Below are positions 8,087 through 17,600 of a stretch of 64,000 nucleotides of DNA, piece by piece; the stretch's first letter is position 1, and every line of letters begins with the position of its first letter. The notes below the pieces were generated by a model, which saw nothing but the letters and a program-made list of their open reading frames with translations, did not search any database and was not told the origin of the DNA. The stretch spans positions 186,001 to 250,000 of the forward strand of contig NZ_QFFK01000008.1 of NCBI RefSeq assembly GCF_003149455.1, read 5' to 3'. A program made the position numbers and the translations under genes. This DNA comes from Chitinophaga deserti. GTDB lineage: Bacteria; Bacteroidota; Bacteroidia; Chitinophagales; Chitinophagaceae.

Positions 8087-8542
8087 CTATTTGCCGGCAG
8101 CTTCCAGCAGCCCCAGGTAGGCCTTCCAGCCCGGGTCGGGACGGATGGACACGGAGTGCGGGTAAGTACCGTAATTGTCTTTATAAAACTGGTTCATCAC
8201 CATCCGCAGGTCGAGCGTATCGGAAACATAATAGAAATCGATACGCTTGCAGCCTTCGGTTTTGTATCCCGCTTCTTCATTCCTCGTCAGCAGTTGCATT
8301 TGCCGTGAGGCAGACTCGGAAATGGATGCGTGTGTTTCTTCCTGTTCTGCCGTGAGGCCGGTGCCTTTGCAGCCGGGTAGCGTTAGTTCCGTAACCACGA
8401 GGAAAGGGTACGCTTCGTCAGGCGCCTGGCCTTTCAGGAGGGTATTGGGAACGGATTTTCCGGTGCCAGTTACTGCCTGTTGCGCCCAAACCGCCTGCGA
8501 AATCAACATTGCCACAGGCAACAGGTATTGTTTTAATTGCAT
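8087..8542 (-). CDS. Secreted protein with a DUF695-like C-terminus
   Basis: The 151-residue protein begins with a clear signal peptide (MQLKQYLLPVAMLISQAVWA, cleaved near AWAQQ). The rest is a small domain with two cysteines (CKG near residue 57 and CKR near 96). The end, DFYYVSDTLDLRMVMNQF and PDPGWKAYLGLL, resembles the C-terminal part of DUF695 proteins as I recall them; no function is known for that family. It is the first gene of the minus-strand ligase operon, and its promoter lies in the 76-bp gap shared with the divergent esterase. A longer open frame upstream of 8542 is antisense to that esterase and is not used. Confidence 0.7.
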   Translation of the reverse strand: MQLKQYLLPVAMLISQAVWAQQAVTGTGKSVPNTLLKGQAPDEAYPFLVVTELTLPGCKGTGLTAEQEETHASISESASRQMQLLTRNEEAGYKTEGCKRIDFYYVSDTLDLRMVMNQFYKDNYGTYPHSVSIRPDPGWKAYLGLLEAAGK

Positions 8543-8618
8543 AATTCCACTTTTCAGATATGTAAAATAAGATTTCTGGGCCGAATTTGTTAAATTACAT
8601 ATACAACCCGCCCTCACT

Positions 8619-9383
8619 ATGCTTCCCAGAAAAGAATCCTTCGGCCAGTACTCCGCTTTCCTGCAAAGGGAAGTGACGTTCGATTGTTTTTTGCCGGCAT
8701 CGTCCCGCGAAACACCGCATTTGCTCCTGCTGAACGACGGCCAGGAGTTGGAAAACATGGGCCTTCCTGCCATGCTGGAACATTTGCAGGGAACCACACA
8801 CCCTTCGCTATGGGTGGTGGCCATCCACGCCGGGCCGCAGCGCAGCCAGGAATACGGAACGGAAAAGCATGTAGGGGCAAGAGGGGAAGGGTGCAAAGCA
8901 TCGCTGTATGCTCGTTTTGTATTGCGGGAATTATTGCCTTTTCTCCGGACCCGCTATCACCAGGTGTTCCCCGATATTACTTTCGCAGGGTTTTCGCTGG
9001 GCGGGCTTTCCGCGCTGGATATTGTCTGGAACCACCCCGATCAGTTCCATAAAGCCGGTGTTTTCTCCGGTTCACTCTGGTGGCGGGCGTCGGCAGACGG
9101 TGGGCCGCGCATTATGCACCGCCAGGTGGAAGAAGGCGCTTTCAAACCCCAGCTGAAATTCTTCTTCGAAGCCGGTACGCTGGACGAGGTGGCCGATCGT
9201 AACGCCAATGGTGTGATAGATGCAGTGGATGATACGGAAGATCTCGTGCGTATCCTTGAGCAGAAAGGCTATGAAAAAGGCCGTCATATTCAGTACGAAC
9301 TCATCACCGGCGGCCGTCACAATACCGATACCTGGGCGGGTGCTATGCCCGGTTTCCTCGAATGGGTCGTTAAAACCACCTGA
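8619..9383 (+). CDS. Putative esterase, Fes/IroE-type alpha/beta hydrolase
   Basis: The 254-residue cytoplasmic-looking protein has a nucleophile elbow FAGFSLGGLSA (Ser126), an aspartate-rich middle and a likely catalytic histidine His234 in GGRHNTDTW. The early HLLLLNDGQELEN stretch is typical of the Fes/IroE-like putative esterase family, which cleaves esters of siderophores or other acyl compounds. Residues 193-205 (DRNANGVIDAVDD) look like an EF-hand calcium loop inserted in the fold. It diverges from the ligase operon across a 76-bp gap, so the two transcripts may share control. No signal peptide is seen. Confidence 0.85.
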   Translation: MLPRKESFGQYSAFLQREVTFDCFLPASSRETPHLLLLNDGQELENMGLPAMLEHLQGTTHPSLWVVAIHAGPQRSQEYGTEKHVGARGEGCKASLYARFVLRELLPFLRTRYHQVFPDITFAGFSLGGLSALDIVWNHPDQFHKAGVFSGSLWWRASADGGPRIMHRQVEEGAFKPQLKFFFEAGTLDEVADRNANGVIDAVDDTEDLVRILEQKGYEKGRHIQYELITGGRHNTDTWAGAMPGFLEWVVKTT

Positions 9384-9664
9384 TTTACTGCTGAGCGTTC
9401 CCGTAAACAGAAAAACCGCCCCTTCGCGGAACGGCTCTCCTTTAGTCATCGTACCCCAAATAATCCGTATGGAATCAGCATCCCGGAGCGTTTCCTATTC
9501 CTACGGCCCGGAACTGTGTTCTGCATGTTCCTTCGTGCCTGTAATCGCACCTGGATGCCTTTCTGATTAAACGTACGTGCAGTATAATCCAGGGGATGTA
9601 ATTTTTGTGTTAACGGCAGGAAATTGCGCTTTACGGATAACATGAAGGGCTGGATAGCAACATT
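9384..9664. other. Gene-free stretch between convergent genes
   Basis: I see no convincing coding sequence, RNA or repeat here. A 99-codon minus-strand frame across it has no recognisable features. Confidence 0.5.
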
Positions 9665-9701
9665 AAAAAAGCCGCCTCGGGAAGGTCCCGGGCGGCTTTT
9701 T
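9665..9701. terminator. Bidirectional terminator between convergent genes
   Basis: GCCGCC pairs with GGCGGC and CGGGA with TCCCG. The stem is flanked by A6 on one side and T5 on the other, so it can serve both the esterase gene and the Oar-like receptor gene. Confidence 0.85.
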
Positions 9702-9719
9702 ATATTCGACAGGTGAGGA

Positions 9720-12700
9720 TTAATTGTTGAAGATGTACCGCACACCCAGCTGCATCTGCCAGCGGGATGCGATTCCGGTATTGGTACGGAACGGACCGGC
9801 TAATTTGTCGAAAGAGAAGCGCGGCTGGCCACCAGGACCATTGAAATCCCTGAAGGCGAGGAAGCTGCTTGTATTCGCAATCTGGGTTACACCCCATTTG
9901 CTGTTCAGCAGGTTTCCCACATTGATAATATCCCAGGTGATTTGCAGCTTGCTTTTAGACTTAGGTGCAATCTTGCTGAAGTCGATATCCTGTACAAGGC
10001 GGAAGTCGAAGCGGTTAGCCCAGGGGAATTCTAAACCGTTCCTTTCGGCATATTGCCCGCGGCGCTTATCGAGATAAGGATTGTTTTTGATGTAAGCATT
10101 CAGATCGTTCCAGATTTGCGCAGGAGTGCGGGTGTCAGGAGGAGCATTGAAAGCCTGACGGCTGGGGATAAGAATGATCTCGTCCGAATTACGGGGGATG
10201 TATATCAGGTCATTACTTGTTCCGTTATCATTGTTGACACTGCCGCCATACACATAACTGATGCGGGAGTTATCGAACCCGTCGTTATAAGCCTGTCCTT
10301 CATAAATGAGGCTCAGCGTAGTTCCGAGGATTTTCGCATACTTGATATTGTAAGAAAGCGTACCGATCACGCGGTTGCGTACGAGGAAGTTAGTCCTTGC
10401 CAGAACCGGGATATTCGGATCCCCTACCACCTGGTTACCATTAAAGGCGCTGGCAGCCTGTGAACCCGGGCTGGAAGTCACGTCTTTCGCATCCGTATAA
10501 GTATATGCCACCATACCGCTCAGGCCGAAATCAAAAGATTTCTGCAACTGGGCAGTTAAGGCGTAAGAATACCCTTTGGAGGTATTATCCAGTACTACCG
10601 CATTGGTAAGACTTGGGTTGATGCGATTTGCACTGCCTCCGGGGAAAAACGGCCGGTTATCGGCGCCTGGCAGTTTAGCAACAGGGGCTTTCAGGTTTGC
10701 ATCGCGATGGAATACGGCGTTGAGGTCTTTGGTGTAAATACCTTCCAGCGTCAGGATGAAATCTTCCGGCAAACGGATGTCTGCAGCCAGGTTGGAACGC
10801 CACACCTGAGGGTATTTAAAGTTCTCATCAATCACGTTGATAGCATAAGTGGGTGCCGCGGCGGGATTGGATGGGATATAGGCGTTGGGGTTGTCGGTAA
10901 ACGGACGGTTGGTAGGGTTATTCGTGAACTCGGAGCCGAAGAGCAACCCGTTCTGGCCAGCCTGGTTTACTGCCCATACATAAGGGATACGGCCGGTGAA
11001 GATGCCCGTACCGCCACGGATCTGGTAATGGTTATTGTCTGCCACATCCCAGTTAAAGCCTAACCGGGGCGACCACAGGATCTGTGTTTTCGGCAGTTTG
11101 GACACATCCAGCTTTTCGCCGTCGCGGAAAGTCATGGCATTGACTTTCGGATTGGTAGCCAGGTCGTTAGGGTACCAGGGTACATCGATGCGTACACCGT
11201 AAGTGAGCCTGAAGTTATTCGCGATCTGGAATTCATCCTGCACATAAGCGGCAATGGCGGCTGTGTTCAGTTTCGCAATAGGGGCGGGGTCTCCCGGAAT
11301 GGCAGAATAAACGCGCTGGTAGAAAGTGGGGTTCACAGTTGGATCATCTACTGCGTTGAAGAAATCCTGTACACTTCCATAGCGGTATTGGCCATATACA
11401 AACTGGGCAAAGCCATTGGAGAACTGGTAATATTCACCGCTTACACCGAACAGGAGGGTGTGTTTCCCGGCGTACCAGTTGAAATTATTGGTGATCTGCC
11501 AGAGGTCCTGCCCGGAATTGTTGAGGCCTGAGAATGGCTCGGAACCAAAGGAGATATAGTTACGCCCGCCGCTTTCCAGATCCACCACCGGGAATGCCTT
11601 GCCCGGCACTTCGCGATGGTCGCGGAAGCGGGAATAGGTTGCGGTGAGGTTATTGGCGAAACGGTTGCTGATATTATTGTTCCATTCCAGTACAAAAGAG
11701 TTCAGCTTATTGAACTGGCGGTATTTCATGTTCTCGAAATAAAGCGAGGTGCTGCTCTGCCCGCGGCCGTTGTTTGAGTTGGATGCGCTGGGGCCGATAT
11801 CGCGGTAGGCGTTGAGCCAGCTATAGCGGAACGTGAGTTTGTTCTTCTCGTTAATGTTCCAGTCGAAGCGCGCTGTGATCTTATCGTTGTGCGTGGGGAG
11901 GGAGAAGTCTTCATATCTGCCCGGATCGTATCCGTATTTGCTGATAAGCAGGTTCCGGACAGAATCCAGTGCGGATGCGTTCACGAAAGCAACACCTGCG
12001 GGTACATCATTTACAGATTTGGCGCTGGTATCGCGATTGGCGCGGAAGTTACTGGCAGGGGCGGTCTGGCGTTCCAGCTCACCGCTGATAAAGAAGAAGA
12101 GTTTGTTTTTGATGATAGGCCCGCCTACCCGGAAACCATACTGGTTTTGTTTGAAATCGTCTTTGAGAACAGTTGCACCATCTACTTTATTGCCGGTGAG
12201 GCCTTTAGAGCGGATGAAGGTGTAAACTGAACCGGAGAATTCATTCGTACCGCCACGGGTAACAGCGTTAATGCCGGCACCGGTGAAACCGCTGAGCTTT
12301 ACATCGTAAGGTGCCAGGTTCACCTGCAGCTGTTCGATAGCATCCAGGCTGATGGGCTGGGCATTGGTTTGTCCGCCGGGAAGTTCGGTAATACCGAACG
12401 CGTTGTTAAATGTGGAACCGTCGATGGTAAAGCTGTTGTATAAACCGTTACGGCCGGCGAAGTTGAGCTTTTTGCCCGACTGCGGCGTCAGTTTCGTAAA
12501 GTCTGCAACTCCACGGCTGATGGTGGGCAGGTTAGACAGCTGTTCGCGGTTAATGAAAGTGGCTGCGCCTGTGCGGGACGAATTGAAGGTTTTGTCCTGC
12601 CGGCCGGAAACTACTACTTCCTGCAGTCCGGTTGCAGAGGTTTGGAGGGAGAAGTCGAGCCGGAGTGTCTGGCCGAGGGGAATGCTTACATTCTCCATTT

Positions 12701-12974
12701 TCTCTTCCTTGTAGCTGACATAGGTGACTGTGATGGTGTATGGGCCGCCAACACGCATGTTGGGAACGTTATACCGCCCGTTTTCCATGGTAGTGGTGCC
12801 ATAAATGGTGCCGGTGGGTACATGGACGGCTTTGATAGTGGCGCCTATAAGCATTTCATTGGAAGTCGCATCTTTAATGGAGCCCGTGATGCCGCCGGTG
12901 GTGACCTGTGCGAATGAAGAGGCCGCTCCCAATACAAGCATAATACAAGTAATGAGTAACTTATTAAATCCCAT
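9720..12974 (-). CDS. Oar-like TonB-dependent outer membrane receptor
   Basis: The 1084-residue protein starts with a signal peptide ending near SSFAQ. A carboxypeptidase-like regulatory domain follows (GGITGSIKDATSNEMLIG, about residues 27-110), then a plug region (EVVVSGRQDKTF onward, with GINAVTRGGTNEFSG) and a long beta-barrel ending in an aromatic-rich strand (MQLGVRYIFNN). This is the architecture of Oar-like receptors, larger and less substrate-specific in annotation than SusC. It needs TonB-ExbBD energy to move a large substrate across the outer membrane. No SusD partner is adjacent, which also fits Oar. The gene appears monocistronic, ending in a terminator. Confidence 0.92.
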   Translation of the reverse strand: MGFNKLLITCIMLVLGAASSFAQVTTGGITGSIKDATSNEMLIGATIKAVHVPTGTIYGTTTMENGRYNVPNMRVGGPYTITVTYVSYKEEKMENVSIPLGQTLRLDFSLQTSATGLQEVVVSGRQDKTFNSSRTGAATFINREQLSNLPTISRGVADFTKLTPQSGKKLNFAGRNGLYNSFTIDGSTFNNAFGITELPGGQTNAQPISLDAIEQLQVNLAPYDVKLSGFTGAGINAVTRGGTNEFSGSVYTFIRSKGLTGNKVDGATVLKDDFKQNQYGFRVGGPIIKNKLFFFISGELERQTAPASNFRANRDTSAKSVNDVPAGVAFVNASALDSVRNLLISKYGYDPGRYEDFSLPTHNDKITARFDWNINEKNKLTFRYSWLNAYRDIGPSASNSNNGRGQSSTSLYFENMKYRQFNKLNSFVLEWNNNISNRFANNLTATYSRFRDHREVPGKAFPVVDLESGGRNYISFGSEPFSGLNNSGQDLWQITNNFNWYAGKHTLLFGVSGEYYQFSNGFAQFVYGQYRYGSVQDFFNAVDDPTVNPTFYQRVYSAIPGDPAPIAKLNTAAIAAYVQDEFQIANNFRLTYGVRIDVPWYPNDLATNPKVNAMTFRDGEKLDVSKLPKTQILWSPRLGFNWDVADNNHYQIRGGTGIFTGRIPYVWAVNQAGQNGLLFGSEFTNNPTNRPFTDNPNAYIPSNPAAAPTYAINVIDENFKYPQVWRSNLAADIRLPEDFILTLEGIYTKDLNAVFHRDANLKAPVAKLPGADNRPFFPGGSANRINPSLTNAVVLDNTSKGYSYALTAQLQKSFDFGLSGMVAYTYTDAKDVTSSPGSQAASAFNGNQVVGDPNIPVLARTNFLVRNRVIGTLSYNIKYAKILGTTLSLIYEGQAYNDGFDNSRISYVYGGSVNNDNGTSNDLIYIPRNSDEIILIPSRQAFNAPPDTRTPAQIWNDLNAYIKNNPYLDKRRGQYAERNGLEFPWANRFDFRLVQDIDFSKIAPKSKSKLQITWDIINVGNLLNSKWGVTQIANTSSFLAFRDFNGPGGQPRFSFDKLAGPFRTNTGIASRWQMQLGVRYIFNN

Positions 12975-13245
12975 AACAACCGATTTGATGATGGTGCAAA
13001 GATGATGAAATATGCCGGGTAAACTTTAACTTGAAATTAACAAATTGTTACATGTTGAATATTCAATAAGTAACTAGCCGTTAGATTTTGATTTCCTATG
13101 TAAATAACTACGAAAGCCTGCGATTTGTTTAATTGTCGTCCTGTGATATTTTCACTTTTTCGAATTTGAAGATATTTAATATGTAATAGTGGCACACGGG
13201 TATCTCACCGGTCTTACGCCAGCGCTAAACCTCGATTTTATATCC
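12975..13245. other. Divergent intergenic region
   Basis: This AT-rich gap separates the Oar-like receptor gene from ribBA. A minus-strand CATCTTTG near 12998 is close to a -7 box. TTAAC, TTAAC and TTAC recur 11 bp apart near 13025-13050, which may be chance. No FMN-riboswitch-like sequence is visible before ribBA. Confidence 0.4.
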
Positions 13246-13253
13246 TAACTTTG
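13246..13253 (+). promoter_or_regulatory. Candidate -7 box of ribBA
   Basis: TAACTTTG fits the TAnnTTTG consensus 29 bp before the ATG. No TTTG box is seen at the usual upstream spacing. Confidence 0.4.
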
Positions 13254-13282
13254 CACATTCATTTCACAATAGAAGAATCATT

Positions 13283-14485
13283 ATGCTGGATACTATCGAA
13301 TCCGCCATTGAGGATATAAAGCAGGGGAAACTGGTCATTGTAGTAGATGACGAAGACCGTGAGAACGAAGGGGATTTTATCACTGCCGCACGTAACGTGA
13401 CGCCTGAGATTATCAATTTCATGAGCATGTATGGCCGCGGCCTTATTTGCGCTCCGCTTGTAGAAGAACGCTGTGAGGAATTAGGACTGGAGCTAATGGT
13501 ACGCGATAATACCGCACTGCACCAGACACCTTTTACCGTATCAGTCGATCTCCTGGGGCATGGATGCACCACAGGTATCTCTGCGTCTGACAGGGCAAAA
13601 ACCGTTCAGGCGCTCATTAATCCCAATACCCGTCCGGAAGAACTTGGCAAACCGGGGCACATTTTCCCGCTGCGTGCCAAGAAAGGCGGGGTACTCCGCC
13701 GTACCGGCCATACCGAAGCTACTATTGATCTGGCCCGCCTCGCCGGTTTTGAGCCTGCAGGTGTACTAGTGGAAATTATGAACGAAGATGGGACTATGGC
13801 ACGCCTCCCCGAGCTTCGGGAAATTGCTAAAAAGTTCGATCTCAAGCTCATTTCCATAAAAGATCTGATTGAATACCGCCTCCGTACAGAATCCCTCATA
13901 GAAGAGGAAGTTCGTGTACAGATGCCTACCAAATACGGGAATTTCGAATTGGTAGCCTTCAAACAGCTTAACTCCGGCGATATGCACATGGCCCTTAAAA
14001 AGGGCGACTGGAACCAGGGAGATCCTGTTTTGGTGCGTGTACACTCCAGCTGCTTCACCGGCGATATCCTTCATTCCCTCCGTTGCGATTGCGGTGAGCA
14101 ACTGCAGGCTGCCATGCAAATGGTGGAGAAAGAAGGTAAGGGCCTCATTCTGTACATGAACCAGGAAGGCCGTGGCATTGGCCTCATGAACAAACTGAAA
14201 GCCTACAAGCTCCAGGAAGAAGGGAAAGATACCGTGGAAGCCAATCTCGAGCTGGGCTTCGGCATGGATGAGCGCGACTATGGTGTTGGTGCCCAGATCC
14301 TCCGTCATCTCAATGTTACCAAGATGCGCCTTATTACTAACAACCCCCGCAAACGGGCAGGACTCAACGGCTATGGCCTCGAAATCGTGGAAAACGTTCC
14401 CATCGAGATTCATCCTAACCCCCACAATGAGTTCTATCTCAAAACAAAACGCGATAAACTCGGACACGAGATCCTCAAAGGATAG
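13283..14485 (+). CDS. ribBA: Bifunctional 3,4-dihydroxy-2-butanone-4-phosphate synthase / GTP cyclohydrolase II
   Basis: The 400-residue protein fuses the two entry enzymes of riboflavin synthesis. The N-terminal RibB domain (about 1-200) has VVDDEDRENEGDF and the HTEATIDLARLAG motif. The C-terminal RibA domain (about 205-400) has the zinc-binding pattern SSCFTGDILHSLRCDCGEQL and the catalytic NQEGRGIGL. All key residues appear intact in both halves, so both reactions are predicted: ribulose 5-phosphate to the four-carbon unit plus formate, and GTP ring opening. The length is normal. It stands alone, without other rib genes nearby. Confidence 0.96.
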   Translation: MLDTIESAIEDIKQGKLVIVVDDEDRENEGDFITAARNVTPEIINFMSMYGRGLICAPLVEERCEELGLELMVRDNTALHQTPFTVSVDLLGHGCTTGISASDRAKTVQALINPNTRPEELGKPGHIFPLRAKKGGVLRRTGHTEATIDLARLAGFEPAGVLVEIMNEDGTMARLPELREIAKKFDLKLISIKDLIEYRLRTESLIEEEVRVQMPTKYGNFELVAFKQLNSGDMHMALKKGDWNQGDPVLVRVHSSCFTGDILHSLRCDCGEQLQAAMQMVEKEGKGLILYMNQEGRGIGLMNKLKAYKLQEEGKDTVEANLELGFGMDERDYGVGAQILRHLNVTKMRLITNNPRKRAGLNGYGLEIVENVPIEIHPNPHNEFYLKTKRDKLGHEILKG

Positions 14486-14514
14486 TTCCGGTCGTAATCA
14501 TATTAATTTGCAAG

Positions 14515-14545
14515 CACGCCCTGCACGTATTAAGTGCAGGGCGTG
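14515..14545. terminator. Hairpin between ribBA and tamB
   Basis: A perfect 12-bp inverted repeat (CACGCCCTGCAC and its complement) with a 7-nt loop lies between convergent stops. There is no T run, so it may act as an RNA-stabilising stem rather than a simple terminator. Confidence 0.5.
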
Positions 14546-14613
14546 TTGCGTTATACGGGGTTGGAATAAGTTTTTTAATTGCGCTGACAGGGAGCATCCT
14601 TAGATGCAAATAC

Positions 14614-17600
14614 TCACTTTCTGGGTTGGATTATGGTATCTTTTTCGCCTTCATGACCTTCATGGCGTATACTGTCTTCCTGCAAACGCCGTTGCATTGC
14701 AGCACGGTTCAGGCTGTCCTGGATCCTGCGCAGCTGCCGGTCCTGGAAGAGTTCTGAGAAACGGTTGAAATCCCGCACATAACCCATACCGATACCGCTG
14801 CGCATCCGGTTATCCAGCAATAGTACATCATAATCCATCTTGCTGAATGCATTCAGGCGCACGCGCCCGTCAGGGGTAAGCAGGTACTCAATCCGGAAGT
14901 CGCCGGCGAAGTTTTGTGTGGAAGAACTGGCAGAAACCCTGCCCCAGTCATAGTTACCGCCTACGTATAAACGAATACGGTTGTTGAGGAACGATTTCGT
15001 AATACCCGTACTCACGAGGTTGCGGTCGAAAGAGCTGCTTTCGCTGTTGTTGAAGTTATATGCCGTGTAGTTCACGTTAAAACCGATCCCTGCATTCTTC
15101 AGGAAGGTGTTGGAGAAGTTGTTAAGGATGGCGGAGGCCTGGGCACTTAATGCCTGGCCCACACTATTCTTGCCGGTAATTGCCACATTAGCGCTGCCAT
15201 CCGGTGGCTGAAACTGACCCGTTGCCAGCAGGTAGGATATCTGGTAAAGCGCCTGGTTCTGGTTGGAGTTGATCTCCTTCAACCGCGAGCCGATACCGCT
15301 TTCATATGCCAGCGATCCAACGTCTGGCAACGTGATCTCGTAGGTAATATTTGGCTGTGTAAGTGATTGCCGCAGGTACAGGAGGATATCCACCCGCTCC
15401 GCGCGGTTCAGCTTATCGCCGGATGCGGATACGTTGGCACCCGATCCCAGTTGTGCGGCCGTACTCAGATTGTAAAGGCTCACCTTGGGGAGTGTATATT
15501 TGGCGGTTATATTTACAATCGCCTCACCAGGGTCTCCGTTCCAGGTAATCGTACTGTTTTTGTCTATATCGAACTTCCAGCTGGCCAGCCGCTGGAAACT
15601 GAAATTATACGTTCCGCTGTTGATTGTGTAATTCCCGTACATCGTGAAATCCCCTTCCAGGTTCACATTGATGGCCAGGTTACCCGTCCCGTTCGCAGAG
15701 ATAACGTCGTTTGTGGAAGCGTTCAGGATTACATCGATCTGCGCATCCGGATTGGCGGCAATGTCCATCTTCACATTCAGCTTAATATCGCTTTTCTTCT
15801 TCGGTTCTTCTACCACCTTTCCGTACTGGCGGAACTTAATGTATTCATGCTTCCCGATATCTTTACTATCGCTGAGCGGGAGGTAAAAATGCGTCCCCTT
15901 CAGCGGGCGTGCAAGCACGCGCAACTCCAGGTTATCGAGCGGACCGGTAAAATATACCCTGCCCTGTGAGAGTACGGTTCCGTAGTATAATTCGTTGTCG
16001 GCCGGACCAGTATCCAGGAACAGGAATTTCCCCGACTGCACATCGAACTCGAAGTTCATATCATAAAAGTTCTGGTGCTGGATAAACCCGTTTACCACTG
16101 CCGTATTGTTAAACTTATCGATCAGTGTAAAGGGCTTCATCTCAATCAGGTTATCATCCATGTGATGAACATGCAGCAGGGGGATCTTATAGTAAGTGCC
16201 GAGGTAGTTCACTTTCATGCCGATGTTTTGCACCTTCACGGACCCTCTGAACGAAGGTTTGTCAGTAGTGCCGGTTACCTCCAGGTGCCCCGTGGCAGTA
16301 CCCGTCAGGTCACTCACATAATCGCCCAGGTATTTGTTCAGCAGGCTGATGGAAGTATTGTTCAGGTCGGTGGAGGCACTAACAACGCGGTTGCTGTCGC
16401 TAAGGCCTATGGTCCCCTTCGCAATAAAACTCGCTAATGAATTGTCTGCCTTCACATCGAATGTAAGCTGGCCCTGGGTATTGTTGTAGTTGCCAATCCA
16501 GTTCACCAATCCTATGGAATCATTATCGATCCGCAGCTGGCTCGTCCGGATATTAGCATCAACGGTCAGCTTTCCAAAAGGATCGTGCACATCAATTTCC
16601 CCGTTGGCCAATCCTTCCACCAGGGTTTGGGTAATACCTGAAGGGAGGATGTCGGCTAGGTTGAGGTCTTTTAAATTAATCATGAACCGCGATTCGTCCG
16701 GGTTGTATTCGTTGGTGCTGATGGTGATCCGCTGGTCGTTTCGGGTAATATTCAGGTTATGTACGGTAAGGAAGTGCGTGCTCCAGTAAACTTCATTGCC
16801 CGGAGTCATGTTCCAGGGTTTACCATTAACGGTGAAGGTACTGTTGAGGAAATTGACTTTCACGCCGTCTCCCACTGTAACCAACCGTGCATAAAAACCG
16901 TTGAGGGAAGTCGTGTCTTCCGCCTGCAGGTCGAGCTTAATGAGGGAGGTGTCTTTACCGGAACTGGCGAGGATCAGCGGATTACGGAAAATGGTACTAT
17001 CGTTAAACAATACCTCGCCCAAACTGGTGCTCACGTTTATGCGGCCAAAGTCGCCGGTAGATTTGAGAACAAGGTTCCTTACCCCAAAATCCGTATACGC
17101 TGCGTAGGGTACTGTGGCATTGAGTGATACACTTCCGCTTAGTGAATTGAGTGCGCCTTCTATCCGGGTGCCGTCGAACCCGCGTATATCGTCGGAGAAT
17201 GCGCTGATAAGCTTGTCTACTTCCCCGAATTCGAATGCGAACCTGAAATCCTGCCCGGTATTGATCATCGGCGGCGATTTGAAATAGCTCGGGTAGTATT
17301 TATTGAGGAACAGTTTAAATGCATTGGGCAGCTCCATAAAGCTATAACTCCCCTGTACAAACCCGTTCACTTCGTTCCCCAGTATCCGCAGGGTTTTCTG
17401 TCCGTTCTCGGTACCGGTATATACTGAAAGACTATCAAATTCCACGCGGCTTTTATTCTTGAAAAGGGAGAGGTCGTACAATCGGGCGGTACCATCGAAG
17501 TTGTCGATGTTACTTCCGGAGAAGTTGAGATCTGCTTTAGCCTGTAGCGTGATGGAATCCTCTGTGAGGTGGAGGGCTTTCAGATCGCTGTTGCGTATTT

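Noticed and set aside
12975..13282. FMN riboswitch before ribBA
   Set aside because: The characteristic conserved blocks of that aptamer are absent from the leader.
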